Assembly (NCBI GenBank): GCA_034440615.1
Contig: JAOTOM010004323.1
Span: 1 to 64,000 of the forward strand
From: Ashinkailepas kermadecensis
Lineage: Eukaryota; Arthropoda; Thecostraca; Neolepadidae
Length of the DNA stretch: 64,000 nucleotides
Direction: 5' to 3'
A model generated the notes under the pieces. That model saw only the letters and a program-made list of their open reading frames with translations. It was not told the DNA's origin and searched no databases. The number at the start of each line of letters is the position of its first letter. Positions within the stretch are counted from its first letter, which is position 1. Position numbers and translations under genes: made by a program. Below, one piece after another: positions 34,256 through 44,603 of the stretch.

Positions 34256-34787
34256 GCTGTCTGTTGGCCTGGTCTGTCTGTTGGCTGTCAAGCTGTCTGT
34301 TGGCCTGGTCTGTCTGTTGGCCTGGTCTGTCTGTTGGCCTGGTCTGTCTGTTGGCCTGGTCTGTCTGTTCGCCTGGTCTGTCTGTTGGCCTGGTCTGTCT
34401 GTTGGCTGTCAAGCTGTCTGTTGGCCTGGTCTGTCTCTGTCTGTTGGCCTGGTCTGTCTGTTGGCTGTCAAGCTGTCTGTTGGCCTGGTCTGTCTGTTGG
34501 CTGTCAAGCTGTCTGTTGGCCTGGTCTGTCTGTGCCTGGTATGGCTGTTCGGTCTGTCTGTTGGCCTGGTCTGTCTGTTGGCCTGGTCTGTCTGTTGGCC
34601 TGGTCTGTCTGTTGGCTGTCAAGCTGTCTGTTGGCCTGGTCTGTCTGTTGGCTGTCAAGCTGTCTGTTGGCCTGGTCTGTCTGTTGGCCTGGTCTGTCTG
34701 TTGGCCTGGTCTGTCTGTTGGCTGTCAAGCTGTCTGTTGGCCTGGTCTGTCTGTTGGCTGTCAAGCTGTCTGTTGGCCTGGTCTGCT
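34256..34787. repeat. Minisatellite, 17-bp and 19-bp units mixed
   Basis: tctgtctgttggcctgg (17 bp) alternates with forms ending ggctgtcaagc. The combined 17+19-bp dimer recurs many times. Frames of 176-266 codons (Leu/Val/Cys/Trp-rich in one strand, Gln/Thr/Arg-rich in the other) are by-products. The hydrophobic appearance should not be taken as membrane segments. Confidence 0.94.
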
Positions 34788-34789
34788 CT

Positions 34790-34832
34790 GGTGAATGGTA
34801 TTCCTGCCAGAGTGGCAGGAATACCATTCACC
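34790..34832. other. Perfect 20-bp inverted repeat with 3-base loop
   Basis: Arm 34790-34809 (begins ggtgaatggtattcc) is the exact reverse complement of arm 34813-34832 (ends ggaataccattcacc), with loop gag. It sits exactly between the 17/19-bp array and the sequence leading to the 56-bp array. A perfect hairpin of this length in DNA means it is recent or maintained. Confidence 0.95.
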
Positions 34833-34888
34833 GCACCAGGTGTTGCTGCGACAGGGCTGCGGCTGCGTACTGTGACCTGGCTATCGCG

Positions 34889-35440
34889 GCTTGTGCTATG
34901 TTCCGAGCTGTGGCTGTGTGCTGCCACTCTGGCTATCTTTCGCCGCTTGTGCTATGTTCCGAGCTGTGACTGTGTGCTGCCACTCTGACTATCTATCGCA
35001 CCTTGAGCTGTGTTCCGGGCTGTGGCTGTGCGCTGCCACCTGACTGACTATCTATCGCACCTTGTGCAGTGTTTCGGGCTGTGGCTGTGTGCTGCCACTC
35101 TGGCTATCTTTCGCCGCTTGTGCTATGTTCCGAGCTGTGGCTGTGTGCTGCAACTCTATCTATCTATCATGGTTTGTGCTGTGTTTTGGGCCGCGGCTGT
35201 GTGCTGGCACTCCTATTACGGTCTGTGCTGTGCTCAGGGCTGCGGCTGTGTGCTGCCACTCCTATTTCGACTTTTGCTGTGTTCCGTGCTGTGGCTGTGG
35301 CTGCCACTCCTACTGCGGCTTGTGCTGTATTCCGGGCTGTGGCGGTGTGTTTTGGGCTATGGCTGGGAACCGCCACTCCGGGTACATATCGCCGTTTGTC
35401 TGTGTTCCGGACTGTGACTGTGTGTTTCGCACGTTTCTGG
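34889..35440. repeat. Minisatellite, ~56-bp unit, ~9 diverged copies
   Basis: Units contain ttgtgctatgttccgagctg and tggctgtgtgctgccactc, with a variable segment around ctatctttcgccg. Early copies are exactly 56 bp apart (34891, 34947, 35003). Later ones diverge and shorten. Confidence 0.88.
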
Positions 35441-35441
35441 T

Positions 35442-35812
35442 TGTGTGACGTCTGATATCGCAGGTCGGACTGGGTGTGCCGGCAGTGAGCGTGGTGTGTG
35501 AGTCAGAGCAGGGTGGTGCCTGCTCTGACACACCATGTGACACGTTGTGAGACGTCTGCTATCGCAGGTCGGACTGGGTGTGCCGGCAGTGAGCGGGTGC
35601 CAGAGCAGGGTGGTGCCTGCTCTGACACACCATGTGACACGTTGTGGAGTCTGTATGGGGTGTGCCGGCGTGAGCGGTGCCAGAGCAGGGTGGTGCCTGC
35701 TCTGACACACCATGTGACACGTTGTGAGACGTCTGCTATCGCAGGTCGGACTGGGTGTGCCGGCAGTGAGCGGTGTGTCAGAGCAGGGTGCTGCCTGCTC
35801 TGACACACCGCT
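35442..35812. repeat. Minisatellite, 80-98-bp unit, 4 copies, each with a hairpin
   Basis: Units contain tatcgcaggtcggactgggt, gtgccggcagtgagcg and tgcctgctctgacacacc. The last unit includes a perfect inverted repeat: cggtgtgtcagagcagg (35771-35787) and its complement (35794-35810) around gtgctg. The first unit has nearly the same arms. Middle units retain only agagcagg/cctgctct. Confidence 0.92.
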
Positions 35813-36199
35813 CGTCGTGGCCGCCTTCGGGCCGAGTTGCCCAGCTCGGCTGACCGCACTGATAGTCAGCTGACAGCCACAGAGCACAGCTCGTCCATTG
35901 CAGTCGCCGCGGAGGTGGTCGCTGTGATACTGCCTGCCCACCGGCACGTCCGGTCGGCCTTGTCATGGTCCACTCTCGCTGCTGATTGGATGTGATGGGT
36001 TGACGTGTGCTCTGCAATATCCCGCATCCGACACGTCTACAGTGCCATATTTCACCAGCGTACACTATCAGTCCCATCTGGCCGACAGCGGTGATGAGGT
36101 GCAGCTCGTGCCCGCTCGCTCTTTTCTGCCAGACTTGATGGATGTGTAAGTTTACGACGATGTTCTTCGTTGTAAGCCCATGTGCAGGTTTTTTTTTGT
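35813..36199. other. No gene seen
   Basis: Unique spacer between the array and a SINE2 insertion. Confidence 0.5.
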
Positions 36200-36423
36200 A
36201 CGCGCTTGAATATGGTATCGCGGTAGCTCAGTTGGTATGGCGTTGTGCTCTTGATCGTGAGATCGTGCGTTCGAATCTCAACAGGCGGGAGCACTGCGTC
36301 CATCCGCGACCAACCGGCGTGAGGTCAGCGACGCTGTAGTGAGGTCAGCGTGAGGTCAGCGACGCTGTATGACCCAGCAGTTCAATGCGTCATGAAAAAT
36401 AACCTAAATAACACGCTTCAATG
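36200..36423 (+). mobile_element. SINE2 with imperfect TSD and internal duplication
   Basis: Element about 36213-36410. A box tagctcagttgg, anticodon region gtgctcttgatcg (CTT as in tRNA-Lys), B box cgttcgaatctcaac, core gaccaaccggcgtgagg and tail cagcagttcaatgcgtcat. The stretch gtgaggtcagcgacgctgta is partly duplicated within the core. Flanks acgcgcttgaata (36200-36212) and acacgcttcaatg (36411-36423) look like an aged target-site duplication with mismatches. Confidence 0.82.
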
Positions 36424-36915
36424 TTGAATTTGGTTCCATTTGAGTTCAGACCCATTCCATCAGAATGATAGTGTATTGATCTTAGCTGGTATCGAGGTTA
36501 TTCGTGGTTTTTAAGTTTAACCATATATGCATCCTCATGTTTCGCCATTTATAGCTGCGTAGAACTCGGATTTTTGCCCACATGAATTTCAGTCTGAGTT
36601 ATTTTCGGACATTTGCATTCGGGGGTAGGTCTAGTCAGCGATGGATGCAAACTTTGCACCAGTTTGCTATTTGTTTAGTCTGAATGGATACAAATACTGA
36701 GGTCTAGTTACCGGTGGTGGATTTACTTGAGTCCGAATCATAATCGCCCAGTCCTGACATGCTCCTGGTCTGATTCATTTTTACTTTGAGTTATCAATGG
36801 GCACTGAAGCACGGCTAATCAGCCGATGGGCACATCCAACTGTGAGCCAATAATTGTGAGGATCCTGGGATGTGCGTCTCTGACCATCAGCATCGGCATC
36901 GTGCTACCTAACGTC
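36424..36915. other. No gene seen
   Basis: AT-rich unique sequence. Confidence 0.5.
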
Positions 36916-37266
36916 CAGTGTTACACAACCGGCCCGTTAGTGGTTACATCCTCACACCAACCGAGACACGTGTGTGTGTTACACAACTGGTCCGTTGGTC
37001 GTTACATCCTCACACCAACCGAGACACGTGTGTGTTACAGAACTGGCCCGTTAGTGGTTACATCCTCACACCAACCGAGACACGTGTGTGTGTTACACAA
37101 CTGGCCCGTTGGTCGTTACATCCTCACACCAACCGAGACACGTGTGTTACACAACTGGCCCGTTAGTGGTTACATCCTCACACCAACCGAGACACGTGTG
37201 TGTGTTACACAACTGGCCCGTTGGTCGTTACATCCTCACACCAACCGAGACACGTGTGTCTGTGTG
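36916..37266. repeat. Minisatellite, 54-58-bp unit, 6 copies
   Basis: Units contain ttacacaactggcccgtt and tacatcctcacaccaaccga. They alternate between forms with agtggtt and ggtcgtt, suggesting a two-unit higher-order period. Length varies by the number of TG steps after gacacgtg. Each unit carries one CACGTG. Confidence 0.93.
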
Positions 37267-37373
37267 CGCTCGGTGAAATGATGGTCGGCCGGGAGCGCAG
37301 GTGTGCAGAGCTGCCGCAGCTGCTGACTCGCCCAGGTCACGACCGTTACTGGTGTGACGTCATCGTGACACGT

Positions 37374-37812
37374 GCATGCATACACACATACGCAGATACA
37401 TACACCTGCATGCACATGCATACACATACATGTACAAATACACACATACATACATGCATACATACGCACACACATGCGCACACACATGCGCACACGCATG
37501 CACACATACGCACACATACATGCATACATACATGCACATACAAACACGGGTACATACACCTATTCGTATACACATTAACACAACATTACACGCATGCATA
37601 CACGCGCACATACACACATGCATACGCATATGCATGCATGTGTATATACGTACATGCATGTACGCTTCACACATACATGCACGTACGCATACAAACTTGC
37701 ATACACACATGCATACTTGCGTATATACGTACATGCCTGTACACACACACACACATTCGTGCATGCATGCGTACATATGTACATACATACATACATACAT
37801 ACATTCATACCT
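37374..37812. repeat. Degenerate (CATA/CACA/CATG)n microsatellite
   Basis: Mixed tetranucleotide run of acat, acac and gcat over about 440 bp, ending in a clean (catacata)n. Frames encode His/Thr/Tyr or Cys/Met/Val repeats. Confidence 0.95.
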
Positions 37813-38055
37813 ATATACATAAATTCATACCTTCACGAAATGGCGTAAGGGTAGATGAAACGTGGAGTGGTATATTTGCAAATAGAACAATCCAATGAAT
37901 CCTGCCATTTTATTACTTGCTATGTATAATTGTGGACTTGTGGTCAGTTTTCCTCCAGCACAAACAAAAACTTCAGCCTTATCCGTAAGCCAGAAGCGTT
38001 TGGAAAGAAGGTCATGAATGATGAAGTTCCTGCGTTGTTTAACCGCACATGCATA

Positions 38056-38473
<418 letters not shown>

Positions 38474-38630
38474 CACCTCCTCCAGCAGGGCCGGGTCCAG
38501 TCGGCACCTCCTCCAGCAGGGGCGGGTCCGGCCGGCACCTCCTCCAGCAGGGGGCGGGTACCTTCTCACGGGTCCAGTGGCACCTCCTCCAGCAGGGGCG
38601 GGTCCGGCCTGCACCTCCTCCAACAGTGGT
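38474..38630. repeat. Minisatellite, ~31-bp unit, 5 copies
   Basis: Units contain cacctcctccagcaggggcg followed by ggtcc. One unit near 38550 is longer. Confidence 0.9.
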
Positions 38631-38728
38631 GACTCGGTAGGAGCAGGCAGCACACTGGCGCCACATACAGACACTGATCATGCCGCGTTACGATCGTGAC
38701 CATCGCGCGGCCAGGTGTGGCCACAGTC

Positions 38729-38810
38729 GACCGGAACACCCGACCGGAACACCCGACCGGAACGCCCGACCGGAACACCCGACCGGAACACCCGACCGGA
38801 ACACCCGCGT
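38729..38810. repeat. Tandem repeat, 13-bp unit gaccggaacaccc, 6 copies
   Basis: Six nearly identical units with a single a-to-g change (gaccggaacgccc). Confidence 0.95.
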
Positions 38811-39494
38811 GACCGGAGGACGTGGCGGCAGGTGTGATGACGGTTTGATGCTGCATGCGGTTGCAAGTGCCCTCGCCTGGGTTAAGTTGAATCGTATACA
38901 CTGGAAATGGCCGATGAGGCGTCCGTCGTCTCCGCCAGTGAAGTGAGTTGAACGGGGGGGGGGTTTCGACGGGTGCGACTGGCCGGCTTTGTGGCCGCCG
39001 GCACCAAACTCGGCATCCGGGTATTAATCTCCACTTGGCACTTTTGTCTGTACATTTGTCGGCTGTCGCATTAATTAGGAGATATGATAGATTACCTGCC
39101 CAGTGGATCACATCTGTGGATGGTGGTTACGAGTGAGGGTGAAGCCCGAACGAGTCTGCTGCTGCACGTGCGGTACGAAGTTCACCTGAGCCTCCCAGCC
39201 CTGCGCGGTCCGGCGTGGCACGACCGCCACCTTCGAAACCGTAATAACTGTCGGGTTACGGCGCCTGGCGTTCTGACCTTTTGGCTCAGTCAGATGTGGT
39301 CATTGAAGTTTGAGTTGTACCAATTTTCATTGAAATGTTTTTTTTTTAATGAAGTGGTCTTTGTGTTTTTATCAAGGACGGGTTCGCTGCGGCGTTTTCG
39401 CCGCGGGCAACATCCAACAGTGGTATACGGCGTAATACAGCTTTTACGTTTCGAATTATCTCACTCAGGGCCAGATGTACTTTTTTGTTCAGAT
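38811..39494. other. No gene seen
   Basis: Unique sequence. A 200-codon plus-strand frame at 39084-39686 crosses this stretch, the dispersed repeat and the SINE2, so it cannot be an ancestral gene as a whole. Confidence 0.45.
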
Positions 39495-39775
39495 TTGCCA
39501 ACTGTCATCACAATATTTATCATGAAGTACTCTCGACCTTTGTGGAGTCATCGTAGCTCATTTGGTAAAACATTTGGTCTCTGGATGGTACGGTGGTGGG
39601 TTCGAATCTCACAACGTGCGGGATTATCGAGTCAACCCACGACCAACCGGCGTGAGGGACTGACGACGCTACAGTCTGGCAGTTAAATGGGTCGTACAAG
39701 AACCCAAGATTTTTCCTTTCAGTTTGTGTTGAAAGGAAAGGATTTGCGGCGATATCTCCGCGCTCGGGCAGAGAT
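39495..39775 (+). mobile_element. SINE2 (39545-39722) inserted in a dispersed repeat
   Basis: SINE2 with A-box region tagctcatttggtaaaacat, B box gggttcgaatctcac, core gaccaaccggcgtgaggg and tail gggtcgtacaagaaccc. It interrupts a dispersed sequence that is continuous at 13484-13575: the left part ends gaagtactctcgacc, and the right part resumes gaaaggaaaggatttgcggcg. A 6-bp direct repeat tttgtg (39539-39544 and 39723-39728) may be the target-site duplication. Confidence 0.75.
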
Positions 39776-40825
39776 GTCACGACAAAGGAGATGACCGTAT
39801 ATCTCGCCCCGCAGCCGGCACACGCCAACCGCCCTGTGTAGCAAATGGGTCATTTCCTTGCTTTGAATCCCGGGCCTCCAGTTCACGCCCAAGGATGTAT
39901 CACGTTTTCATTTCTGCTTTTAGTAATGCAATTCGGTGAATGTATCGCATACGAAATCACTTGCATTCACATTTGAAAGCGCGCCGCTGCATAATCACAC
40001 CAGGCAATGCGCCCAGGCGGGCTATCACCGGAATATGCGGAATTTGCCTTCATCCGCGCTTTTAACACGTGCGTTTGTTGGTCGAGCTCCGCTGTAGGCG
40101 CCGTATGCTGGCGTTGGCTCTCCTGTGGCGCGTGAGGGCACCGGCGGCTTGTCACCTCCACTCCTGGTATTTCAGCCTGATGGTTGTCAGCTGGTTGCGG
40201 CTGTGTGCTGATTGGCCACAGCCCGCCAGTGGGCACGATCGGTCACCGAGTCCGTGCACCTGGCAGACCGCCCCACCTGGAGCCAGGCCGATAACGCCCC
40301 GTCGGTGATGCCACAAAGGATGTCGATCTGCTCCACCCTCCGTCCGGCGGCCTAACGTTCAACTGCAGAAGTGCGGGGTATATGTGTCGCCTGTATTCCC
40401 GGGGACGACGCGCGGGCACGCTGCAGTCACTGTGACCACATTTTCTGGTCCGTTGCTGTGATTTCGGACGACATGCTGATTGCCTCCTTTCCGTTGGTAA
40501 GCCGGGGCTCTCCGACACGCTCGGTTGGAGCTCCTGCTGCTTTTTACGTAACGTTCTCCGAAGTGCGATGCGTGCTGAGCCATTGTTTCTTTGTTTCAGG
40601 TGAGTTATCGGTGGCAATCTCCGCCGACGCGGGCCGGTGTCAGCCCCGAGATCCTCTCGGTGAGTACTTACGTGCCTCACGGGGCCCCTCTCAACAATGC
40701 GTCAAGGTCGCGGCTTCTAAGTAGACTATCCGGTCGTGCTACTGGTCACTGTTAGAAGTGCGGCGTCACAGTGAGATGTGATCGTGCCTGCGACGGTAAT
40801 GACGGCGACGGCCGCGCTGGTCATC
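39776..40825. other. No gene seen
   Basis: Unique, moderately GC-rich sequence. Frames at 40243-40680 (minus) and 40371-40724 (plus) overlap each other and lack motifs. Confidence 0.45.
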
Positions 40826-41200
40826 AGACTCGAGGAACGATACTGGTCTGGGGTGGCCATCAGACTCGAGGAACGATACTGGTCTGGTGTGGCCATCAGA
40901 CTCGAGGAACGATACTGGTCTGAGGTGGCCATCAGACTCGGGCTGACGGTACTGGGCCGAGCTGGTCATCAGACACTGGGGACGGTACTCGGCCGAGCTA
41001 GTCGTCAAACTCTGAGGACGGTACTGGGCCGAGCTCGTCATCAGACTCAAGTGACTGTAATGAGCCGTGTTGGTCATCAGTCTCGAGGGATGGCACTGGG
41101 TCGAGCTGGTCATCAAACTCGGGGGACGGTACTGGTTAGAGCTGGTCATCAGACTGGGGACGGCACTGGGTCGAGCTATTCATCAGACTCGGGCTGACGG
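40826..41200. repeat. Minisatellite, ~36-bp unit, ~10 diverging copies
   Basis: The first three units are near-identical (catcagactcgaggaacgat, then actggtctg). Later units drift to gacggtactgggccgagctg with cgtcatcagac. Divergence increases rightwards. Confidence 0.85.
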
Positions 41201-41212
41201 TACTGGGCGACC

Positions 41213-41420
41213 TTTTGCAACTGTCCCAAATCCTCTGCCACCGTCCCCAGCCCTCAGCTACCGTCCCTAGTCATCTGCCACCGTCCCAGCCCTCTGCCGC
41301 CGTCCGCCAGTCCTCTGCCGCAGTCTCCAGTCCTCTGCCACCGTCATCAGCCCTCCGCCACCGTCCCCAGTCCTTTGCCGCGGTCCCCAGTCCTCAGCTA
41401 CCGTCCTCAGTCCTCCGTGA
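41213..41420. repeat. Degenerate repeat, ~20-bp unit
   Basis: Repeats of ctctgccaccgtccccagtc with frequent substitutions. It follows the 36-bp array directly. Confidence 0.8.
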
Positions 41421-42289
41421 ACGCCATGCTCGGCCGCATCTGGATTGGGGCCGGAACATTCACACTGAGCATTTAACTGACTTGTCAACAAGTATTATTC
41501 CCAATATTTTCCGTTACTTCACTCATTTCTCGGAAGGCGATCGTTTTCAGGGCTACTTCGAGGCTTTCAATTACTTGTTTTCAGGGCTGAATTAGTTCAC
41601 TGACTGAACACCGTATGAATGATATCTTAGTTATTTGGTATTGCGGGTGTGTAGTCATCTCACGGCTGGCCGGCATCCTGACGTCGACTCCGGTAGAACT
41701 CCTCACGGGTGACACTCCATTTGTTTGGTCGATCCCGTGCCGTGACAATTAGGAACCCTTCCGTGTCCACCGAAGGGGCGGGGTAGGTCTGGAGCTAGAC
41801 TGAGGGGTGGAGACCAGGGTGTTGATGAGAGTTCAGAAAGCATCACCGGCAGTCGCACGATATAATCACAGCGCAGGGAAGTACCCGGATGTTAACCTTG
41901 TTCATGTGCCCTCGTTGTTAGCGAGGGCACAAGAACAAGGTCAACTGTTCACTGGGCTTTCCACTTCATGTCCATTAGGGGAGGGAGGGGTGACAGGTGA
42001 CAGTAGGCTCCCAAGCTGAGTTTGTTGGAATACTGCCAAGTATACTTGTAGTTCTCACCAAAATGCCGGACAATTTTAATACTTGGAGGTAGGAATGGAG
42101 GCATGGGAAGCAGAAGGTATGCCAAGGCGTAATGTTTGGCGCGTGCTGTATTTTCCGAGGGATAAATGAATACGTGTGCAGTAAAAGAAGGAAATGGAGC
42201 CGAAGAAGGTTAAGGCCTGCTAATCGGCAATTTCTTAACTCAGAAAAAACTGTTTGCGCCAAATACGTATAACTACTTCAACCAGTGTC
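41421..42289. other. Unique DNA containing an extended hairpin
   Basis: Unassigned sequence. At 41891-41945 it holds a 24-bp inverted repeat (arms 41891-41914 and 41922-41945, two mismatches, 7-base loop ttgttag). Weaker pairing continues outwards to about 41876 and 41965. No protein motif was seen. Confidence 0.55.
41891..41945. other. Imperfect hairpin, 24-bp arms, 7-base loop
   Basis: tgtgccctcg and cgagggcaca close the loop. The outer arm continues through accttgttc and gaacaaggt, then gttaac and gtcaac. It could be a small-RNA precursor, the remains of a miniature inverted-repeat element, or chance. Confidence 0.75.
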
Positions 42290-42497
42290 CCCGTCGGGCT
42301 GGGGGACGAGTGGTCTAGGGGGACGAGTGGTAAGATGCTCGTCTCACAATCGAAAGGTTGTGGGTTCGAGTCTCATCTGTCGCTACTCTTCGCCCGCGAC
42401 CAATCGGCGTGAGAGATTGGCGACGCTACATGACTCAACGGTCGACGTGTCGTAAAACCAATAACCAACCAACCAACCAACCAACCCGTCGGGCTGG
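42290..42497 (+). mobile_element. SINE1, full-length, with perfect 13-bp TSD
   Basis: Element 42303-42484 between two copies of cccgtcgggctgg (42290-42302 and 42485-42497). The head is partly duplicated (gggacgagtggt occurs twice). B box ggttcgagtctcatc, core gaccaatcggcgtgagagat, 3' stem gcgacgc/gtgtcgt and a tail of ccaa repeats (aataaccaaccaaccaacc). Confidence 0.93.
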
Positions 42498-42655
42498 TTG
42501 ACCTCAGTACTTGATCCCCAATACGTACACCTTCTGCCAGTTTCCCCGTCGGACTGGTGAACCTCAGTGCTTGGTCCCCAATACGTACACCTACTTCCCT
42601 ACTTCTGTCGGTACACCTACTTCTGTCAGGCCACCTACTTCTGTCGGGCCACATT
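42498..42655. repeat. Short diverged repeats
   Basis: Two copies of a segment with cccaatacgtacacct and gacctcagt or aacctcagtg, followed by about four copies of acctacttctgtcgg. The SINE1 target sequence lies at its left end. Confidence 0.7.
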
Positions 42656-42746
42656 ACCTGACCCGACCCAACTTGACCCACCCGGAATCTCCAGCCATGT
42701 TGGCGACACATGTTCGTGCTAAGCTCTCGGCGAACACAGCCGATCG

Positions 42747-42935
42747 CGACACAGCGACCGTGGGGCCGCGGTAGCTCAGTTGGCAGAGCGTCGGACTCTT
42801 GATCGCAAGATTGTGGGTTCGAATCTCACAGCCGACGGCATTACCGAGTCCATCCGCGACCAATCGGCGTGAGAGGTTGGCGATGCTATATGACCTAGCG
42901 GTTCAATGCGTCGTAAAAGAACCCGACACAGCGAC
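42747..42935 (+). mobile_element. SINE2, full-length, with perfect 12-bp TSD
   Basis: Element 42759-42923 flanked by cgacacagcgac (42747-42758 and 42924-42935). The head has A box tagctcagttgg, anticodon region ggactcttgatcg (CTT, tRNA-Lys-like) and B box ggttcgaatctcac. The core is gaccaatcggcgtgagaggt. The 3' stem gcgatgc pairs with gcgtcgt, and the tail is aaaagaaccc. This is the best reference copy of SINE2 in the window. Confidence 0.93.
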
Positions 42936-42939
42936 TGCT

Positions 42940-43175
42940 CGTGTGCATGGCGCCTGGCGCCTAGCCGGGCATCCTCCTCAATAAGCCGTCGGCTGTCGGC
43001 GGCTGGTGCACAGCCAGGCATCTCCCTCGTGTTCGTGTGCATGTTTCCCAGCCGGGAATTCTCGATAAGCCGTCGGCTGTCGGCGGCTGGTGCCTAACCA
43101 GGCATCTTCCTCGTGTTGGTGCACATGGTGCCTAGTCAGGCGTCGTGTTCGGTAAGCCGTCGGCCGTCGACGGCT
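42940..43175. repeat. Tandem repeat, ~84-87-bp unit, ~3 copies
   Basis: taagccgtcggctgtcggcg recurs at about 42983, 43067 and 43153, with agccaggcatctccctcgtg and related text between. The copies diverge, and the last is partial. Confidence 0.8.
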
Positions 43176-44603
43176 GTGTGGTCAGATTAAGTCGTATTTC
43201 ACCGGCCGACACCGGCCAGCTGTTTACGGTGCGTCGGAGCGCGAGGCCAGTGCAGCTTCGGCTCCGTCCGGCCGACCGCAGCTTATCACATCGCATCTTA
43301 ATGGCGCCGACAGGGTTATCAGTCGGCACCTGACGCGGCTGAAGTACAGCCGTCCGTCTCTCGGCTGTGCAACAAATAGATACCTGCTTGGCGTGCCTTT
43401 TTGTTGTTCATGGTTTGTATGGAAGAAGTCAACCGGACGTGTATTTATCACATTACAGCTACTTTTTTAAACTTTGTGCCGACTTTCGTCTTCATTTTGA
43501 CTTTGATGCACTTTAAGCGGTGTAGGCATGGCATTGGCAGTCAAAATGCTAACAAGTCATGGCATGGCAGTACAGTGCGCTGGCTAATGTCTAATTACTT
43601 GATAACGGAATGCAGATAATCGAAGCTCCTTCCCACTGATCGGAAATGTCCAGCTCGAATCACCAGATTCGCAACCGCTAAATCCCCACCGTTGCCACTT
43701 CTCTGTTCTCACGATGGAGTGGTAACACAATACAAGTGCCGGATTGCTGGTCCATTGGCTGTTTGACAACATCGGGCTAGTTTGAACAATTCAGGTAAAT
43801 CAAGGTCAGTTCGACAGCACGAAGCGCTATGAGGTCTGGAGAACAATTAATCAGTAATGCAATCTATATTTAGGCAGATGCTTATTAAAACGACTTTAGC
43901 GATCCCATCCTAAAATGTAATCGTTTTACAACGTTTCCATTCCACGAACTCAATCATTCATGTGTCCAGATCTCAATCATCCTGGTTTTGCGCTTTTAGT
44001 GGACTTCGTGAAATGTAAGCGAAATTGAACCGATGTGTCTTAGCGGCAAAACACTAAAGATTGAGCATTTTCAGTTATTAGGATTTATTTGTTTGTCATT
44101 TACAAATTTGAAAGTGTTGTGCTTCTATTACTTTCTCTGCTTCAGCATGCATGACTGTTAGAATATGCGCAGTGCACATACTTACCAGGTGTGGCATGCT
44201 CCATACCACAACTGATAAGTATGTGTTGTTAAGATTTTATTGAGACAAATTGTTCAGTCTAGGTCTTCGCTTGCGCTCCTTTTTTAAGCGTTGGCACGTA
44301 TTTTGTGACGCGACGCATGCTTAGCTGCTTTGAGCATACATCATATGTTGGAATGATTAATGGTACGCAATCGGCGAAAATGTGTGGACTCCATAAATCA
44401 CGTTGCCGCGCATCTGTGCAGTGTTTTATTGCTCCATTCACTGCACAGCTGCGTTACACCGCTGCTGAAGACGTCGCCCACGCCAGCCTCGCCAGCCTGG
44501 GAGTGCCCATCTCCATCGTTATCGCGCTGTACACTGTAGGGTCCATATGTTCCCGATCACCTGTGAGGCGATCAGGAACCGCCGCACTCTTGCCTACTGC
44601 CCT
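43176..44603. other. No gene seen
   Basis: Unique sequence, mostly AT-rich between 43400 and 44300. Short frames on either strand have no motif. The 95 codons preceding the 33-bp array in the frame that starts at 44305 also show no domain. Confidence 0.45.

Noticed and set aside
34169..34988. Hydrophobic Leu/Val/Cys/Trp-rich frames that look like membrane proteins
   Set aside because: They are translations of the 17/19-bp array, and the hydrophobic pattern is a chance property of the unit.
39084..39686. 200-codon plus-strand frame
   Set aside because: It reads across unique DNA, a dispersed repeat and an inserted SINE2, so it cannot be an ancestral protein.
42759..42832. Functional tRNA-Lys gene
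   Set aside because: The tRNA-like part is the head of SINE2, followed by the SINE core and tail inside a target-site duplication, and it shows substitutions against tRNA stems.
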